From: Alicyclobacillus shizuokensis NBRC 103103
GTDB lineage: Bacteria; Bacillota; Bacilli; Alicyclobacillales; Alicyclobacillaceae
Reading direction: 5' to 3'
Length of the DNA stretch: 64,000 nucleotides
Assembly (NCBI RefSeq): GCF_001552255.1
Contig: NZ_BCQV01000001.1
Coordinates: 62,001-126,000, forward strand
Shown here one piece after another: positions 40,730 through 49,842 of the stretch (within the stretch, counting starts at the first letter, position 1; each line of letters opens with the position of its first letter). The notes beneath the pieces were generated by a model, which had not been told where the DNA came from, did not search any database, and saw only the letters and a program-made list of their open reading frames with translations. The position numbers and the translations under genes were made by a program.

Positions 40730-41513
40730 CCTCTGACCCCCTCTCCAGAAGTTGCGGGAGGACCTGTTCCAACAGCTCCAGCTTCGTCTCGATCCGCGCG
40801 TCCAAGCGCCCAGCTTCGGATCGCACCTCACAGCCGCCGGGGCTGATGTCCGGATCAGGAACCACGGCAATGTCCCAATCCCCAGGCTTGCCCAGACGCC
40901 AGCGAGGCTGAGCCTCGTTCGCCTGCCGAAAGTCGTCCGGGTGGACGCGCACCTCAACGTGGCTCCCTTCCAGCACGTAATCGAGCAACTCCTGCACTAT
41001 CTCCTCAATCTGAGCCGGGGCAAGGGTCAATTCACGGCGCAGGAGGACACGCACTGCCTCCATGGCGATGCCAACCAGCAGCGGGCGGGCTGCCTGCAGG
41101 AGCCGCACGCGCTGCGTTTCCGCCTGGGCCACTATGGCCTGGGCCTGCGCAATTCGCTCCAGCCAAGCTTCGCGCGCCTTTGCTTCTCCCTGTTCCAAGC
41201 CCTGCTGAAACCCGGCGGCAAAGCCCGCTTCTCGGGCCTGCGCGTGAATTTGCTCCTCTGTCCGCCGCGCGTCCTCCAACACTCGCTGCGCGTGACGCTG
41301 AGCCTCGGAGACGATCTCATCCGCCTGCTGACGCGCCCGGGCCAGAGACTCCTCCAGACCCATCCGTTCAGCCACCTCGCTGGCGGCCGCCCCGGAAACC
41401 TCGATGTCGACCGCCTCCTGGGCCACCGCGACCGCAGGGCCTTCAATGGTGACCGATTCGACGGGGGGCCAGATCTGCGTGGTGTGCTTTAACACCTTAG
41501 ACAATGATGTCAT
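40722..41513 (-). CDS. fliH: Flagellar export regulator FliH
   Basis: FliH is a peripheral-stalk-like regulator of FliI. The 263-residue protein has a helical, Ala/Glu/Gln-rich middle (residues about 55-130, with a GFAAGFQQGLEQG glycine-zipper type motif) and a C-terminal domain VRVHPDDFRQANEA...ISPGGCEVRSEAGRLDARIETKLELLEQ typical of FliH and V-ATPase E subunits. Either ATG at 41513 or TTG at 41504 could be the start; TTG has better spacing from GGGGGAG. It overlaps fliG. Confidence 0.9.
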   Translation of the reverse strand: MTSLSKVLKHTTQIWPPVESVTIEGPAVAVAQEAVDIEVSGAAASEVAERMGLEESLARARQQADEIVSEAQRHAQRVLEDARRTEEQIHAQAREAGFAAGFQQGLEQGEAKAREAWLERIAQAQAIVAQAETQRVRLLQAARPLLVGIAMEAVRVLLRRELTLAPAQIEEIVQELLDYVLEGSHVEVRVHPDDFRQANEAQPRWRLGKPGDWDIAVVPDPDISPGGCEVRSEAGRLDARIETKLELLEQVLPQLLERGSEDG

Positions 41514-42510
41514 CTCCCCCAGCGCGAGCGACAATAATCTCGCCAGCCTCCTCCAGTCTCCGGATCAGAGCGACGATCCGCTGTTGAGCATCCTCGACAT
41601 CGCGCAGGCGGACGGGGCCCATGTACTCCATCTCCTCTTGAAACGATTCGGCCATCCGCTTGGACATGTTGTTGAAGATGACCTCCCGTACCTGGTCGCC
41701 GGCGACTTTAAGCGCCAGTTGCAGGTCTCGCGGGTCCACATCGCGAATGACCCGCTGAATGGAACGGGCATCCAGATACACGATATCGTCGAAAGTGAAC
41801 ATCCTCTGCTTGATGTTGTCGACAAGCTCGGGATCCTGCATCGCCAGGGTCTCCAGGATGGATTTCTCCGTCCCCCGGTCCACATTGTTCAAAATCTTCA
41901 CCACCGAGTCCACGCCGCCCGTCATCTGGGCATCCACATTCGTCATCATGGCCAGCTTGTTCTCCAACACCTGTTCAACCTCAGCCACGACATCGGGAGA
42001 TGTGCTGTTCATCAAGGCGATTCGCCTCGCCACATCCGCCTGTTGGTCATGCGGCAGGGAGGAGATCACCAAAGCGGCCTGATCCGGATCGAGATAAGAC
42101 AACACCAACGCCATGGTCTGCGGATGCTCATCCTGCAAAAAAGTGGCCAACTGCTGCGGATCGGCCCTGCGAACCTGGTGGAACGGGCGAACTTGCAAGG
42201 CGGACGTCAGTTTGTGAAACACCCGCTCGGCCTCATCCCGGCCGAGGGCCCGCTCCAAAACTTCGCGAGCATACTCGATGCCGCCGGTCAATATGTAATC
42301 TTTGGCCACCGCAATGTCGTGAAACTCCTGCAGCACCCGCTCCTCCAGGTCCGTGTCCACCTGTTGCAAATTGGAGATCTCATAGGTCAACTGTTCAATC
42401 TCGTCTTCCGACAACTGTTGATAGACTCGGGCTGCCACTTCAGGGCCAAGGCTGATGAGCAGGATGGCGGCCTTTTGTTTACCTGTCAATTCTCGTCTGC
42501 GCCGCTGCAC
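41497..42510 (-). CDS. fliG: Flagellar motor switch protein FliG
   Basis: FliG is the rotor protein that contacts MotA and FliF. The 337-residue protein shows KAAILLISLGPEVAARVYQQL, the FliG_M EHPQTMALVLSYLD motif, and the charged C-terminal helix region (KMSKRMAESFQEEMEYMGPVRLRDVEDAQ, read as Arg/Glu/Asp-rich) that carries the torque residues. GTG at 42510 has AAGGGGG upstream. Confidence 0.96.
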   Translation of the reverse strand: MQRRRRELTGKQKAAILLISLGPEVAARVYQQLSEDEIEQLTYEISNLQQVDTDLEERVLQEFHDIAVAKDYILTGGIEYAREVLERALGRDEAERVFHKLTSALQVRPFHQVRRADPQQLATFLQDEHPQTMALVLSYLDPDQAALVISSLPHDQQADVARRIALMNSTSPDVVAEVEQVLENKLAMMTNVDAQMTGGVDSVVKILNNVDRGTEKSILETLAMQDPELVDNIKQRMFTFDDIVYLDARSIQRVIRDVDPRDLQLALKVAGDQVREVIFNNMSKRMAESFQEEMEYMGPVRLRDVEDAQQRIVALIRRLEEAGEIIVARAGGDDIIV

Positions 42511-42531
42511 CGCACCCGCCCCCTTGTACGA

Positions 42532-44064
42532 CTAATCACTGACAAGCCACGTCCGGATCAGATTCGCAAACTCCTCAGGCCGCTGCTGGGCCAGCCGCGC
42601 CAATTGGCGCTTGATTTGTTCCTCATCCGTTAAGGACTCAGGCAAAGACTCCTCGACGGCCGGGAGGTCGACGGACTCTGGCTCCGCCCCTTCCTCGTTC
42701 TGGCGGCGTCTCCACCACAGCAACACGCCTCCCGCCAGCAACACAGCGGCGGCAACAGCGGCCACCCACCAACGCCACGCTGCAGCCGGGGCCGCCGTAG
42801 CGGGCTGCGTCTGGAATGGAACCTTCATCACCGACACCGAATTCTGCGCATTGGTCCCCGTGGAAGCACCGACCGCATTGCGGACGAATTGCTTCACCTG
42901 GTTCAGGACGGCCGGTGGGAGCTTGGCACTGGACGAGTTCAGCATGACCCCCACGTCATAGCCGTTGATCTGTACTGGGTCATGCACTGTGGTGGTATCG
43001 GTATAGCTGTTATCGTACGTGGTGTTGGTTTCGTCATCTGTGGATTGGGACGTGGAGCTGCCTGTCCCGTTTCCAGCATAGGTGGGCAGTCCGGGATTCG
43101 TCGATGATTGTCCAGCAGCGCCGCCCGCGCCCGTCCCTTGTGAATTGTCCGACTTGCGCACCACCTGTTGACTGGAGGGCAGCCCGGTATCCTGGCCTGG
43201 CACTGGTTGAACCACGTGCGATTTGCTCTGCACGCGATCAAACGTTACATTCGCGTGCACCATCACCACCACGTTCCCTGGGCCGACGATTTGCTCCAGC
43301 CCGGAAGTTAACTTTTGCTGTAGATCCTGCTCCAGCTGTTGCCGTTGCGCCAATTCCGTGCTCGCCGTGACGGATCCCGTGGTCGATTCCGAGTCGGAGG
43401 ATAAATTCACACCGTTCTGATCAACGACCGTGACGTTGCTTGCCGACAGACCCTTGACGGAATGGGCAACCAACTGCTGGATTCCGGCCACCTGGGCGGA
43501 GGACAACTGCACCCCTGTGCCCAACTGCACAAACACGGAGGCTTTGGCCGTGTCCTGGGGCTGCGACACAAACACCTGTTCCTGCGGCATGACAATATGT
43601 ACTTGCGCACTTTCCACGCCATCGATGCTTTCAATTGTGTGGTTCAAGCTTTGCTGGAGGGCATCCAAAACTTGTATGTTAAACTGGTCTTCCGTCATCC
43701 CAAAGGAATTCGAAACCGAACTGTAGCCGATGTATCCAGAGTCTGGGAGACCAGCAGTCGCTAACTGGATGCGGGCTTCATCGGCCTGACGCTGAGGCAC
43801 CAGCACCGACGAGCCATTGATTTCGAAAGGAATTTTGAGGTCTTCAAGCTTTGACTGGACTTCTCCGAGCGATTTATCGTCCAGCCCGCTCATGATTGTG
43901 ACATAGTGAGGTCTCGACACGAGCCATGCAGACACAGCGATGCAGGCAGTCAACGCAGCAGCGGCAATCACCAGATTTCGTTTTTGCCGACCGGACAAGC
44001 GTCCCCAGCGCGAACTCAAGCGCGAACTCAGTTGTTGCCACCAACCGCCGAACGATGCGTTCAA
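42532..44064 (-). CDS. fliF: Flagellar MS-ring protein FliF
   Basis: FliF forms the MS ring and houses the export apparatus. The 510-residue protein has N-terminal (NLVIAAAALTACIAVSAWLV) and C-terminal (AWRWWVAAVAAAVLLAGGVLLWW) transmembrane helices flanking the periplasmic ring domains (LVPQRQADEARIQLATAGLPDSGYIGY, ALQQSLNHTIESIDGVESAQVHIVMP). The cytosolic C-terminus (LARLAQQRPEEFANLIRTWL) binds FliG. The start is TTG at 44064 with AAGGGTGA upstream. Confidence 0.95.
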   Translation of the reverse strand: MNASFGGWWQQLSSRLSSRWGRLSGRQKRNLVIAAAALTACIAVSAWLVSRPHYVTIMSGLDDKSLGEVQSKLEDLKIPFEINGSSVLVPQRQADEARIQLATAGLPDSGYIGYSSVSNSFGMTEDQFNIQVLDALQQSLNHTIESIDGVESAQVHIVMPQEQVFVSQPQDTAKASVFVQLGTGVQLSSAQVAGIQQLVAHSVKGLSASNVTVVDQNGVNLSSDSESTTGSVTASTELAQRQQLEQDLQQKLTSGLEQIVGPGNVVVMVHANVTFDRVQSKSHVVQPVPGQDTGLPSSQQVVRKSDNSQGTGAGGAAGQSSTNPGLPTYAGNGTGSSTSQSTDDETNTTYDNSYTDTTTVHDPVQINGYDVGVMLNSSSAKLPPAVLNQVKQFVRNAVGASTGTNAQNSVSVMKVPFQTQPATAAPAAAWRWWVAAVAAAVLLAGGVLLWWRRRQNEEGAEPESVDLPAVEESLPESLTDEEQIKRQLARLAQQRPEEFANLIRTWLVSD

Positions 44065-44304
44065 ACCAGTTCACCCTTACTCACAGACTACTTACACACT
44101 TGAAAAACCCCTTTTCCCAACACAAAAGTGGTAGACAGGCAGCCGCATCGTGTACGGGCACGGGTGCGTCCGGCGCGTCTGACTTGACCATCCGCAGGCG
44201 CCGAGCCAGTCCCCATGTGGATTCTCTTTCATGCCTTGTATCTCTTGTCTACGTTGTGTTCCCTCACGGACACCTATCTGCTCTGACGCCACAGGTTGTC
44301 AGAG
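44065..44304 (-). other. 240-bp spacer between fliE and fliF
   Basis: This is the longest gap inside the fla/che operon, where other genes abut or overlap. It contains a 66-codon frame (44092-44292) without a recognisable SD or similarity, which I do not treat as a gene. No terminator stem with U-tract and no convincing promoter were seen. Confidence 0.4.
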
Positions 44305-44604
44305 TCACATCTGCATGTTCATCAACGATTGGTAAGCGCTGATCACCCGGTCCCGAGTCTGCACAACCAAATCCAGAGCAAGCGAAGCCTGTTGTTCCGC
44401 CACCATCAATTGGTCAATCGTCGTCGACCCACCGGCAGCATACGACACCGCCGCCTGATCTGCCTGCTGCAAGACACCATTGACGTCATCCAAGGCTTTG
44501 CCCAACACATCGCTGAACGACATTGTGCTCTTCGCGGGCGCACTCGCTGACGATGTCAGAGTCGATGCGGACGAAGCCACACCGTTCACGCCTGTGATAG
44601 CCAT
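44305..44604 (-). CDS. fliE: Flagellar hook-basal body complex protein FliE
   Basis: FliE joins the MS ring to the proximal rod. The 99-residue protein ends with the diagnostic STTIDQLMVAEQQASLALDLVVQTRDRVISAYQSLMNMQM pattern (conserved residues Q, A, V-Q-R-ML-AY-E/M). ATG at 44604 has GGAGGAGG upstream. Confidence 0.95.
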   Translation of the reverse strand: MAITGVNGVASSASTLTSSASAPAKSTMSFSDVLGKALDDVNGVLQQADQAAVSYAAGGSTTIDQLMVAEQQASLALDLVVQTRDRVISAYQSLMNMQM

Positions 44605-44641
44605 AGACTTTCCTCCTCCATGACAATCCGCTGCTCGCCGC

Positions 44642-45076
44642 TTACTTGCCCAAGGAGATAGCAGCCGTCTCCATCTGTTTGGCGGCGTCAAATGCCGTCA
44701 CGTTCGCCTGATACGCGCGAGCCGCGGAAACCATGTCGACCATCTCGGTGGAAACGTCCACATTGGGCATCTGTACGTATCCATTGACCGCGTCCGGATT
44801 GCCTGGGTCGTAAACAACTCGAAAGGGGCTCGGGTCCTGTACAATCCCGACCACCTGGACGCCGGCATCCGACTCCGTTCCCGATTGCGCCGCCGACAGC
44901 GCATCCTGAAAGCTATTGGTCCGCGGCGCTAGCACGACCATCTCTCGACGGTAGGGACCGCCCGTCGGGGTGCGCGTCGTATTCGCGTTGGCGATGTTGT
45001 TGGCGATCACATCCATGCGCAAACGTTCAGCAGTCAACCCGGACGCGCTGATGGCTAAATCGCCTAGCCACGACAC
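44642..45076 (-). CDS. flgC: Flagellar proximal rod protein FlgC
   Basis: The 144-residue rod subunit carries the N-terminal ISASGLTAERLRMDVIANNIANANTTRT and C-terminal MPNVDVSTEMVDMVSAARAYQANVTAFDAAK motifs of the family. GTG at 45076 is 7 bp after flgB. Confidence 0.96.
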   Translation of the reverse strand: MSWLGDLAISASGLTAERLRMDVIANNIANANTTRTPTGGPYRREMVVLAPRTNSFQDALSAAQSGTESDAGVQVVGIVQDPSPFRVVYDPGNPDAVNGYVQMPNVDVSTEMVDMVSAARAYQANVTAFDAAKQMETAAISLGK

Positions 45077-45082
45077 CGGGTA

Positions 45083-45466
45083 TCACCCCCCTTGAATCGC
45101 TTCGCGCAGGCGGAGTATCCGAAGATCCACATCCTGCACGAGCGCGTTGTAACGGATCTGATTCGCCGCCAATTCGCTCATCTCGGCATCCACATCGACA
45201 TTGTTGCCGTTGTTTTGTACCTCTGTCGATGTGTCAGTGACCAACTGCGGCTGCACGGACACCAACTGATTCAACTCGTCCGTGGTCAGACCGGAGCCAT
45301 CCGTCGACGCCAGCTGCTGCTGCAGCATCGATTCAAAAGACACATCCTGGCGCTTGTAACCAGGTGTATCCACATTGGCGATGTTGTTGGCATATACGCT
45401 CTGACGCAAATCGGACGCCGCTAACGCATTTTGCAGAAGTTGAAACGTCCCTGTGTCCAGTGTCAT
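45083..45466 (-). CDS. flgB: Flagellar proximal rod protein FlgB
   Basis: The 127-residue rod subunit, first gene of the fla/che operon, shows ALAASDLRQSVYANNIANVDTPGYKRQDVSFE and a C-terminal NQIRYNALVQDVDLRILRLREAI. ATG at 45466 has ACGGGGTGA upstream. Its promoter must lie in 45467-45590; I found no clear sigma-D (TAAA...GCCGATAA) site there. In B. subtilis codY precedes it; here hslU does. Confidence 0.95.
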   Translation of the reverse strand: MTLDTGTFQLLQNALAASDLRQSVYANNIANVDTPGYKRQDVSFESMLQQQLASTDGSGLTTDELNQLVSVQPQLVTDTSTEVQNNGNNVDVDAEMSELAANQIRYNALVQDVDLRILRLREAIQGG

Positions 45467-45594
45467 GTTTTCACCCCGTCATCCTCTGCCACAACATGGG
45501 CACGATTCCTGTGGGCATAACAACTTTCCTAGGGTTACTAATTCGACACCCTGCGGTAGATTCCTGCATACTTCGACACGATTCCCCATGAATG

Positions 45595-45621
45595 AAAAAA
45601 AGCCACCAAACTTTCGGTGGC
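45595..45621 (-). terminator. Rho-independent terminator of hslV-hslU
   Basis: On the minus strand GCCACC-GAAAGTTT-GGTGGC is followed directly by seven U residues (TTTTTTT, 45595-45601). It lies 24 bp after the hslU stop and isolates the fla/che operon from the upstream genes. Confidence 0.92.
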
Positions 45622-45644
45622 CCAACCTGATTTAGCCCACAGGA

Positions 45645-47033
45645 CTACAGAATGAATTGGCTGAGATCGCGGTTCACGACAATGGCCTCCAACTTCTCCT
45701 GGACATATTCAGGCGTAATGACTACCTCTTCCAGGTGTACGTCTGGAGCCTCGAAGGACAAGTCCTCCAGCAGTTTCTCGACCAGGGTGTGCAGACGGCG
45801 CGCCCCGATGTTCTCGGTCTCCTTGTTCACCTGCACGGCCAGTTCAGCGATGCGACGGATCGCCTCGTCGGTGAAGCGGACCTTCACCCCTTCCGTTTCC
45901 AGCAGAGCGGTATATTGCTTAAGCAAGGCGTGTTGCGGTTCTTTCAGGATTCTTTCAAAATCATCCGCGGTCAGGCTCGTAAGCTCCACGCGAATCGGGA
46001 ACCGCCCCTGCAGTTCCGGAATCAGGTCGGAGGGCTTGGAGATGTGAAACGCACCAGCCGCAATGAACAGAATGTGATCCGTCGATACCGGCCCGTATTT
46101 GGTCACCACCGTGGAGCCTTCGACAATCGGCAGAATGTCACGCTGCACACCTTCGCGCGAAACATCGCGCGTGTTTTGCTCCCGGCCCGCAATCTTATCC
46201 ATCTCGTCGATGAAAATGATCCCGTGGTTTTCGACGCGCCGGACCGCTTCGGCCGTCACCGCATCCATGTCAATGAGTTTCTGCGCCTCTTCCTGCTCCA
46301 GCACGCGCCTCGCCTCGCGCACGGTCAGGCGCCGCTTGCGCAGCCGCTTGGGCAACAAGTTCCCCAACATCTCCTGCAGATTGCCCATTCCCTCCGCGCC
46401 CATGCCGGGCAGAAAACCCATCATCGGCGCCGCCTGTTCCTCCACCTCGATTTCAATCTCCTGGTCCTCCAGCTGACCGTCGCGCAGTTGCTGACGAACC
46501 CGCCGTCGCTCGCTGCGGACGCTCTCCGAAAGTGTCTCCTGCTCACCGGATGCGCCGGGGTTGGCGCCAAACAACATTTCGAACGGATTGCGCATACTTC
46601 GCTTCGCGCTCGGGTCTGGTACCAATGCCTGAACGATCCGTTCGTCAGCGTGTTCTCGAGCCTGGTCTTTGACCCGTTCCATGTGTTCCGATTTCACCAT
46701 GCGAATGGCCGTCTCCACCAAATCGCGCACCATGGATTCGACATCACGACCGACGTAGCCCACCTCGGTGAACTTGGTCGCTTCCACCTTGATAAAAGGA
46801 GCCCCAACCAAGCGACTCAAGCGGCGGGCAATCTCCGTCTTGCCAACGCCTGTCGGACCAATCATGAGAATGTTTTTCGGCGTGACCTCCGCCTGCAGCT
46901 CGGGCGCCAGCTTCGCGCGTCGCATCCGGTTGCGCAGCGCCACGGCCACCGCGCGTTTGGCCGCCTGCTGCCCGACAATGTATCGGTCCAGTTCTTCGAC
47001 AATCTGACGCGGGGTTAGTTCCCGATAGGCCAT
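45645..47033 (-). CDS. hslU: ATP-dependent protease ATPase subunit HslU (ClpY)
   Basis: HslU is the AAA+ unfoldase that feeds HslV. The 462-residue protein has Walker A GPTGVGKT (59-66), the pore motif GYVGRD, an inserted I domain (about 110-235), Walker [11 protein letters not shown] and a C-terminal tail ending DLSQFIL that docks into HslV. ATG at 47033 is 17 bp after hslV. Confidence 0.97.
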   Translation of the reverse strand: MAYRELTPRQIVEELDRYIVGQQAAKRAVAVALRNRMRRAKLAPELQAEVTPKNILMIGPTGVGKTEIARRLSRLVGAPFIKVEATKFTEVGYVGRDVESMVRDLVETAIRMVKSEHMERVKDQAREHADERIVQALVPDPSAKRSMRNPFEMLFGANPGASGEQETLSESVRSERRRVRQQLRDGQLEDQEIEIEVEEQAAPMMGFLPGMGAEGMGNLQEMLGNLLPKRLRKRRLTVREARRVLEQEEAQKLIDMDAVTAEAVRRVENHGIIFIDEMDKIAGREQNTRDVSREGVQRDILPIVEGSTVVTKYGPVSTDHILFIAAGAFHISKPSDLIPELQGRFPIRVELTSLTADDFERILKEPQHALLKQYTALLETEGVKVRFTDEAIRRIAELAVQVNKETENIGARRLHTLVEKLLEDLSFEAPDVHLEEVVITPEYVQEKLEAIVVNRDLSQFIL

Positions 47034-47050
47034 CTTACCGCCTCCAAAAT

Positions 47051-47602
47051 TTAAGCAGGTCCTGTGCCTAGTTCCTCGACCACAATATGATCATTCGTGT
47101 AGACGCAGATCTCCGACGCCATCTTCAAGGCCTCGCGGGCAATGTCCGCCACATCCATGGAGGTGTGACGCACCAACGCACGCCCGGCCGCCAGGGCATA
47201 GGCCCCGCCCGAACCGATGGCGCACAGGCCATCATCCGGTTCAATCACCTCGCCGCTGCCTGAGAGAATGAACAGGTGCTGCTCATTCATGACGATGAGC
47301 ATGGCCTCCAGCTTATGCAGCACCTTGTCGGAACGCCATTCGCGCGCCAGCTCGACGGCGGCCCGCTGCAGATTTCCGTCAAACTCTTCCAGCCGCGACT
47401 CGAACTTCTCAAACAGCGTGAACGCATCGGCCACGGAGCCAGCGAATCCGGCAATGACGCGTCCCTGATACAGCCGCCGCACCTTGCGGGCGTTTTGCTT
47501 CATGATCATGGTGTTGCCTAGCGTCACCTGACCATCGCCCGCCATCGCCCCGCGGCCGTCGCGCAAGACGGCAAATATAGTCGTCGCGTGCAAGTCCGAC
47601 AT
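47051..47602 (-). CDS. hslV: ATP-dependent protease peptidase subunit HslV (ClpQ)
   Basis: HslV is the proteasome-like peptidase dodecamer. The 183-residue protein reads [16 protein letters not shown] at its start. As in B. subtilis ClpQ there is a Ser at position 2 and a five-residue extension before the Thr-Thr that is N-terminal in Gram-negative Hsl[26 protein letters not shown] and [16 protein letters not shown] are conserved. The start is ATG at 47602. Confidence 0.96.
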   Translation of the reverse strand: MSDLHATTIFAVLRDGRGAMAGDGQVTLGNTMIMKQNARKVRRLYQGRVIAGFAGSVADAFTLFEKFESRLEEFDGNLQRAAVELAREWRSDKVLHKLEAMLIVMNEQHLFILSGSGEVIEPDDGLCAIGSGGAYALAAGRALVRHTSMDVADIAREALKMASEICVYTNDHIVVEELGTGPA

Positions 47603-47605
47603 GTG

Positions 47606-48523
47606 TTACTCCTCCTTTGTTCCCCCATCCGTGAGCCGTGCCCGCGGATGCGCCCGGTCATAGACGCGCGCCAACCGGTCCCGTGTCGTATGGGTGTAGA
47701 TTTGCGTGGAGGACAGACTGGCGTGCCCCAGCAACTCTTGGACGGCGCGCAGGTCAGCCCCGCCGTCCAACATATGGGTGGCGAAGCTGTGCCGCAGCGC
47801 GTGCGGGCTGATATGGTGCAAACGGCCGACACGTTCGATGCACTTACCGAGAATTCGGCGCACGCTGCGGTCAGTCAAGCGAGCCCCGCGCCGGTTGATG
47901 AACAGGGGTGAGTTGGACGAAAGTTCGGGCCCGCGCAACGATAGGTAGACACGCACCGCTTGGATGGCATAGGAACCCATCAATACGTACCGCTCTTTGC
48001 GCCCTTTGCCCAACACGCGGACTATCCCCTGCGCAAGGTCTACATCCCCCACATCCAGTCCGACGCATTCACTCACGCGGACACCGGTGGCGTACAACAA
48101 CTCTAAAAGCGCTCGGTCGCGTGCCGACCAGATGTCTTGCTGTCCTATCGAATCCAACAAAACCTTGACCTCTTCCTGATAATAGAAGTCCGGAATCGGC
48201 TTCGGGAACTTGGGCAATCGCACCGCTCGAGCCGGATTTCCGGTCACCACACCTTCGCGTTCCAGGAAGTCAAAAAAACGCCGATAACAGGACAACCGCC
48301 TGGCCAACGTGCGTTTGGCCAGGCCTCGCTGCACCTCCTGCGCCAACAGGGCGCGCAGGTCGGTCAGGGTCACCTGGCCGGGCGCGTCCTTGTGGCGCTC
48401 CCGCAGAAAGTCCTGGAGGATCTGCAAGTCTTGACGATACGCGACCACGGTGTGTACAGAGGCACCCCTTTCATCCTGCAGGCGGGTCAAGAACTCCGTC
48501 ACATACGAAGTCAAACAGGACAC
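47606..48523 (-). CDS. xerC: Tyrosine recombinase XerC (CodV)
   Basis: XerC resolves chromosome dimers at dif together with XerD. The 305-residue protein has an N-terminal SAM-like core-binding domain and a catalytic domain with Arg in LLYATGVRVSECVGLDV, HALRHSFATHML, a later GH in LLGHASLSSTQIYTH and Tyr in that last motif. GTG at 48523 fits GAGGTG upstream at 8 bp. It overlaps nothing and sits 5 bp after trmFO, in the classical topA-trmFO-xerC-hslVU order. Confidence 0.94.
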   Translation of the reverse strand: MSCLTSYVTEFLTRLQDERGASVHTVVAYRQDLQILQDFLRERHKDAPGQVTLTDLRALLAQEVQRGLAKRTLARRLSCYRRFFDFLEREGVVTGNPARAVRLPKFPKPIPDFYYQEEVKVLLDSIGQQDIWSARDRALLELLYATGVRVSECVGLDVGDVDLAQGIVRVLGKGRKERYVLMGSYAIQAVRVYLSLRGPELSSNSPLFINRRGARLTDRSVRRILGKCIERVGRLHHISPHALRHSFATHMLDGGADLRAVQELLGHASLSSTQIYTHTTRDRLARVYDRAHPRARLTDGGTKEE

Positions 48524-48528
48524 CCAAG

Positions 48529-49836
48529 TCACACCTCGATTCCGGCCAGCATGCGCTGCCAGTCCGCCAGCGCTCGATCCGCCAGTTTTTGATGGCGCTC
48601 GCATTTGTCACGAACTGTCTCTTTCAGTGGTGGAAACAGGCCGAACGTGGCATTCATCGGTTGAAAATTGTCCGGTGAAGCTTCCGTAATATAGTGAGCC
48701 AAACTGCCGATGGCGGTGGTTCGTGGCGGCGTGAGAACGCTTTGGCCGACGGCCAGTCGTCCGGCGTTGAGACCAGCTATCAGGCCGGCAGCCGCCGATT
48801 CCACATACCCTTCGACGCCCGTCATCTGTCCAGCGAAAAACAGAGTGGGGCGTACCCGTGTCTGATACGTCGGCAGGAGGACAGTGGGACTGTTCATGTA
48901 GGTGTTGCGGTGCATCACCCCGTATCGCACGAATTCCGCCTGCTCCAGTCCGGGAATCATCCGGAACACCCGCTTTTGCTCACCCCACTTCAGGTGGGTC
49001 TGAAACCCGACGATGTTGTACAGATTACCGGCCGCGTTGTCCTGGCGCAGCTGCACAACCGCATAGGGCCGCCGCCCAGTGCGCGGATCCTCAAGACCCA
49101 CGGGCTTCATCGGTCCAAACAGCAAAGTTTTCGGGCCCCGCTTGGCCATCACCTCTATCGGCATACAACCCTCGAAGTATCTTTCTTCCTCAAAGTCGTG
49201 TAGAGGGGCTGTCTCGGCAGTGACCAGCGCCTCGTAAAAAGCCTCAAACTGCTTCTCGTCCAACGGGCAATTCAGGTATGCCGCCTCCCCCTTGCCGTAC
49301 CTGGAAGCGGCGAACACCTTCTCCCTGTCAATCGAGTCGCTGGTCACAATCGGCGACGCCGCATCGTAGAAGTACAGGTGCCGGCCACCGACCAATCTCT
49401 CGATGGCGGTTGAGAGCCCCGGCGAAGTCAGAGGGCCAGTTGCCACCACGACAATTCCGTCGGTCGGGATGTCGCGGACCTCTTCCCGACGCACGGTGAC
49501 GCGTGGGTGCTGCTCCAGCGCCCGTGTCACCGCCTGGGCAAACCCCTCCCTGTCGACGGCCAAAGCGCTGCCCGCGGGCACGGCATTCGCGTCGGCGGCC
49601 CGCATGATCAGAGAGTCCAGCCTCCGCATCTCCTCTTTCAGCAATCCGACCGCGTTGGTCAGAGCGTTGGACCGCAAAGAATTGGTGCACACCAACTCGG
49701 CAAACCAGGACGTGTGATGGGCCGGCGTCTGAACCAGCGGCCTCATTTCGTACAGGGTCACGGAGGCTCCTTGCCGGGCAGCCTGCCAGGCCGCCTCCGA
49801 GCCCGCTAATCCGGCGCCAATCACGGTGACATGCAT
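48529..49836 (-). CDS. trmFO: Folate/FAD-dependent tRNA (uracil-54) methyltransferase
   Basis: TrmFO makes ribothymidine-54 in tRNA using methylenetetrahydrofolate and FAD. The 435-residue protein has the FAD-binding [12 protein letters not shown] at residues about 8-19, the catalytic cysteine region [11 protein letters not shown], and the second conserved cysteine in [20 protein letters not shown] at 49836 is preferred over ATG at 49842 because of spacing from GGGGG. Confidence 0.96.
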   Translation of the reverse strand: MHVTVIGAGLAGSEAAWQAARQGASVTLYEMRPLVQTPAHHTSWFAELVCTNSLRSNALTNAVGLLKEEMRRLDSLIMRAADANAVPAGSALAVDREGFAQAVTRALEQHPRVTVRREEVRDIPTDGIVVVATGPLTSPGLSTAIERLVGGRHLYFYDAASPIVTSDSIDREKVFAASRYGKGEAAYLNCPLDEKQFEAFYEALVTAETAPLHDFEEERYFEGCMPIEVMAKRGPKTLLFGPMKPVGLEDPRTGRRPYAVVQLRQDNAAGNLYNIVGFQTHLKWGEQKRVFRMIPGLEQAEFVRYGVMHRNTYMNSPTVLLPTYQTRVRPTLFFAGQMTGVEGYVESAAAGLIAGLNAGRLAVGQSVLTPPRTTAIGSLAHYITEASPDNFQPMNATFGLFPPLKETVRDKCERHQKLADRALADWQRMLAGIEV

Positions 49837-49842
49837 CCGCAT

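Noticed and set aside
44092-44292. 66-codon frame in the fliE-fliF gap
   Set aside because: No SD, no hydrophobic or repeated pattern, and composition gives no support; kept only as a note on the spacer.
45467-45590. Possible sigma-D promoter for flgB
   Set aside because: No TAAA with GCCGATAA at the right spacing could be found; only weak sigma-A-like matches.
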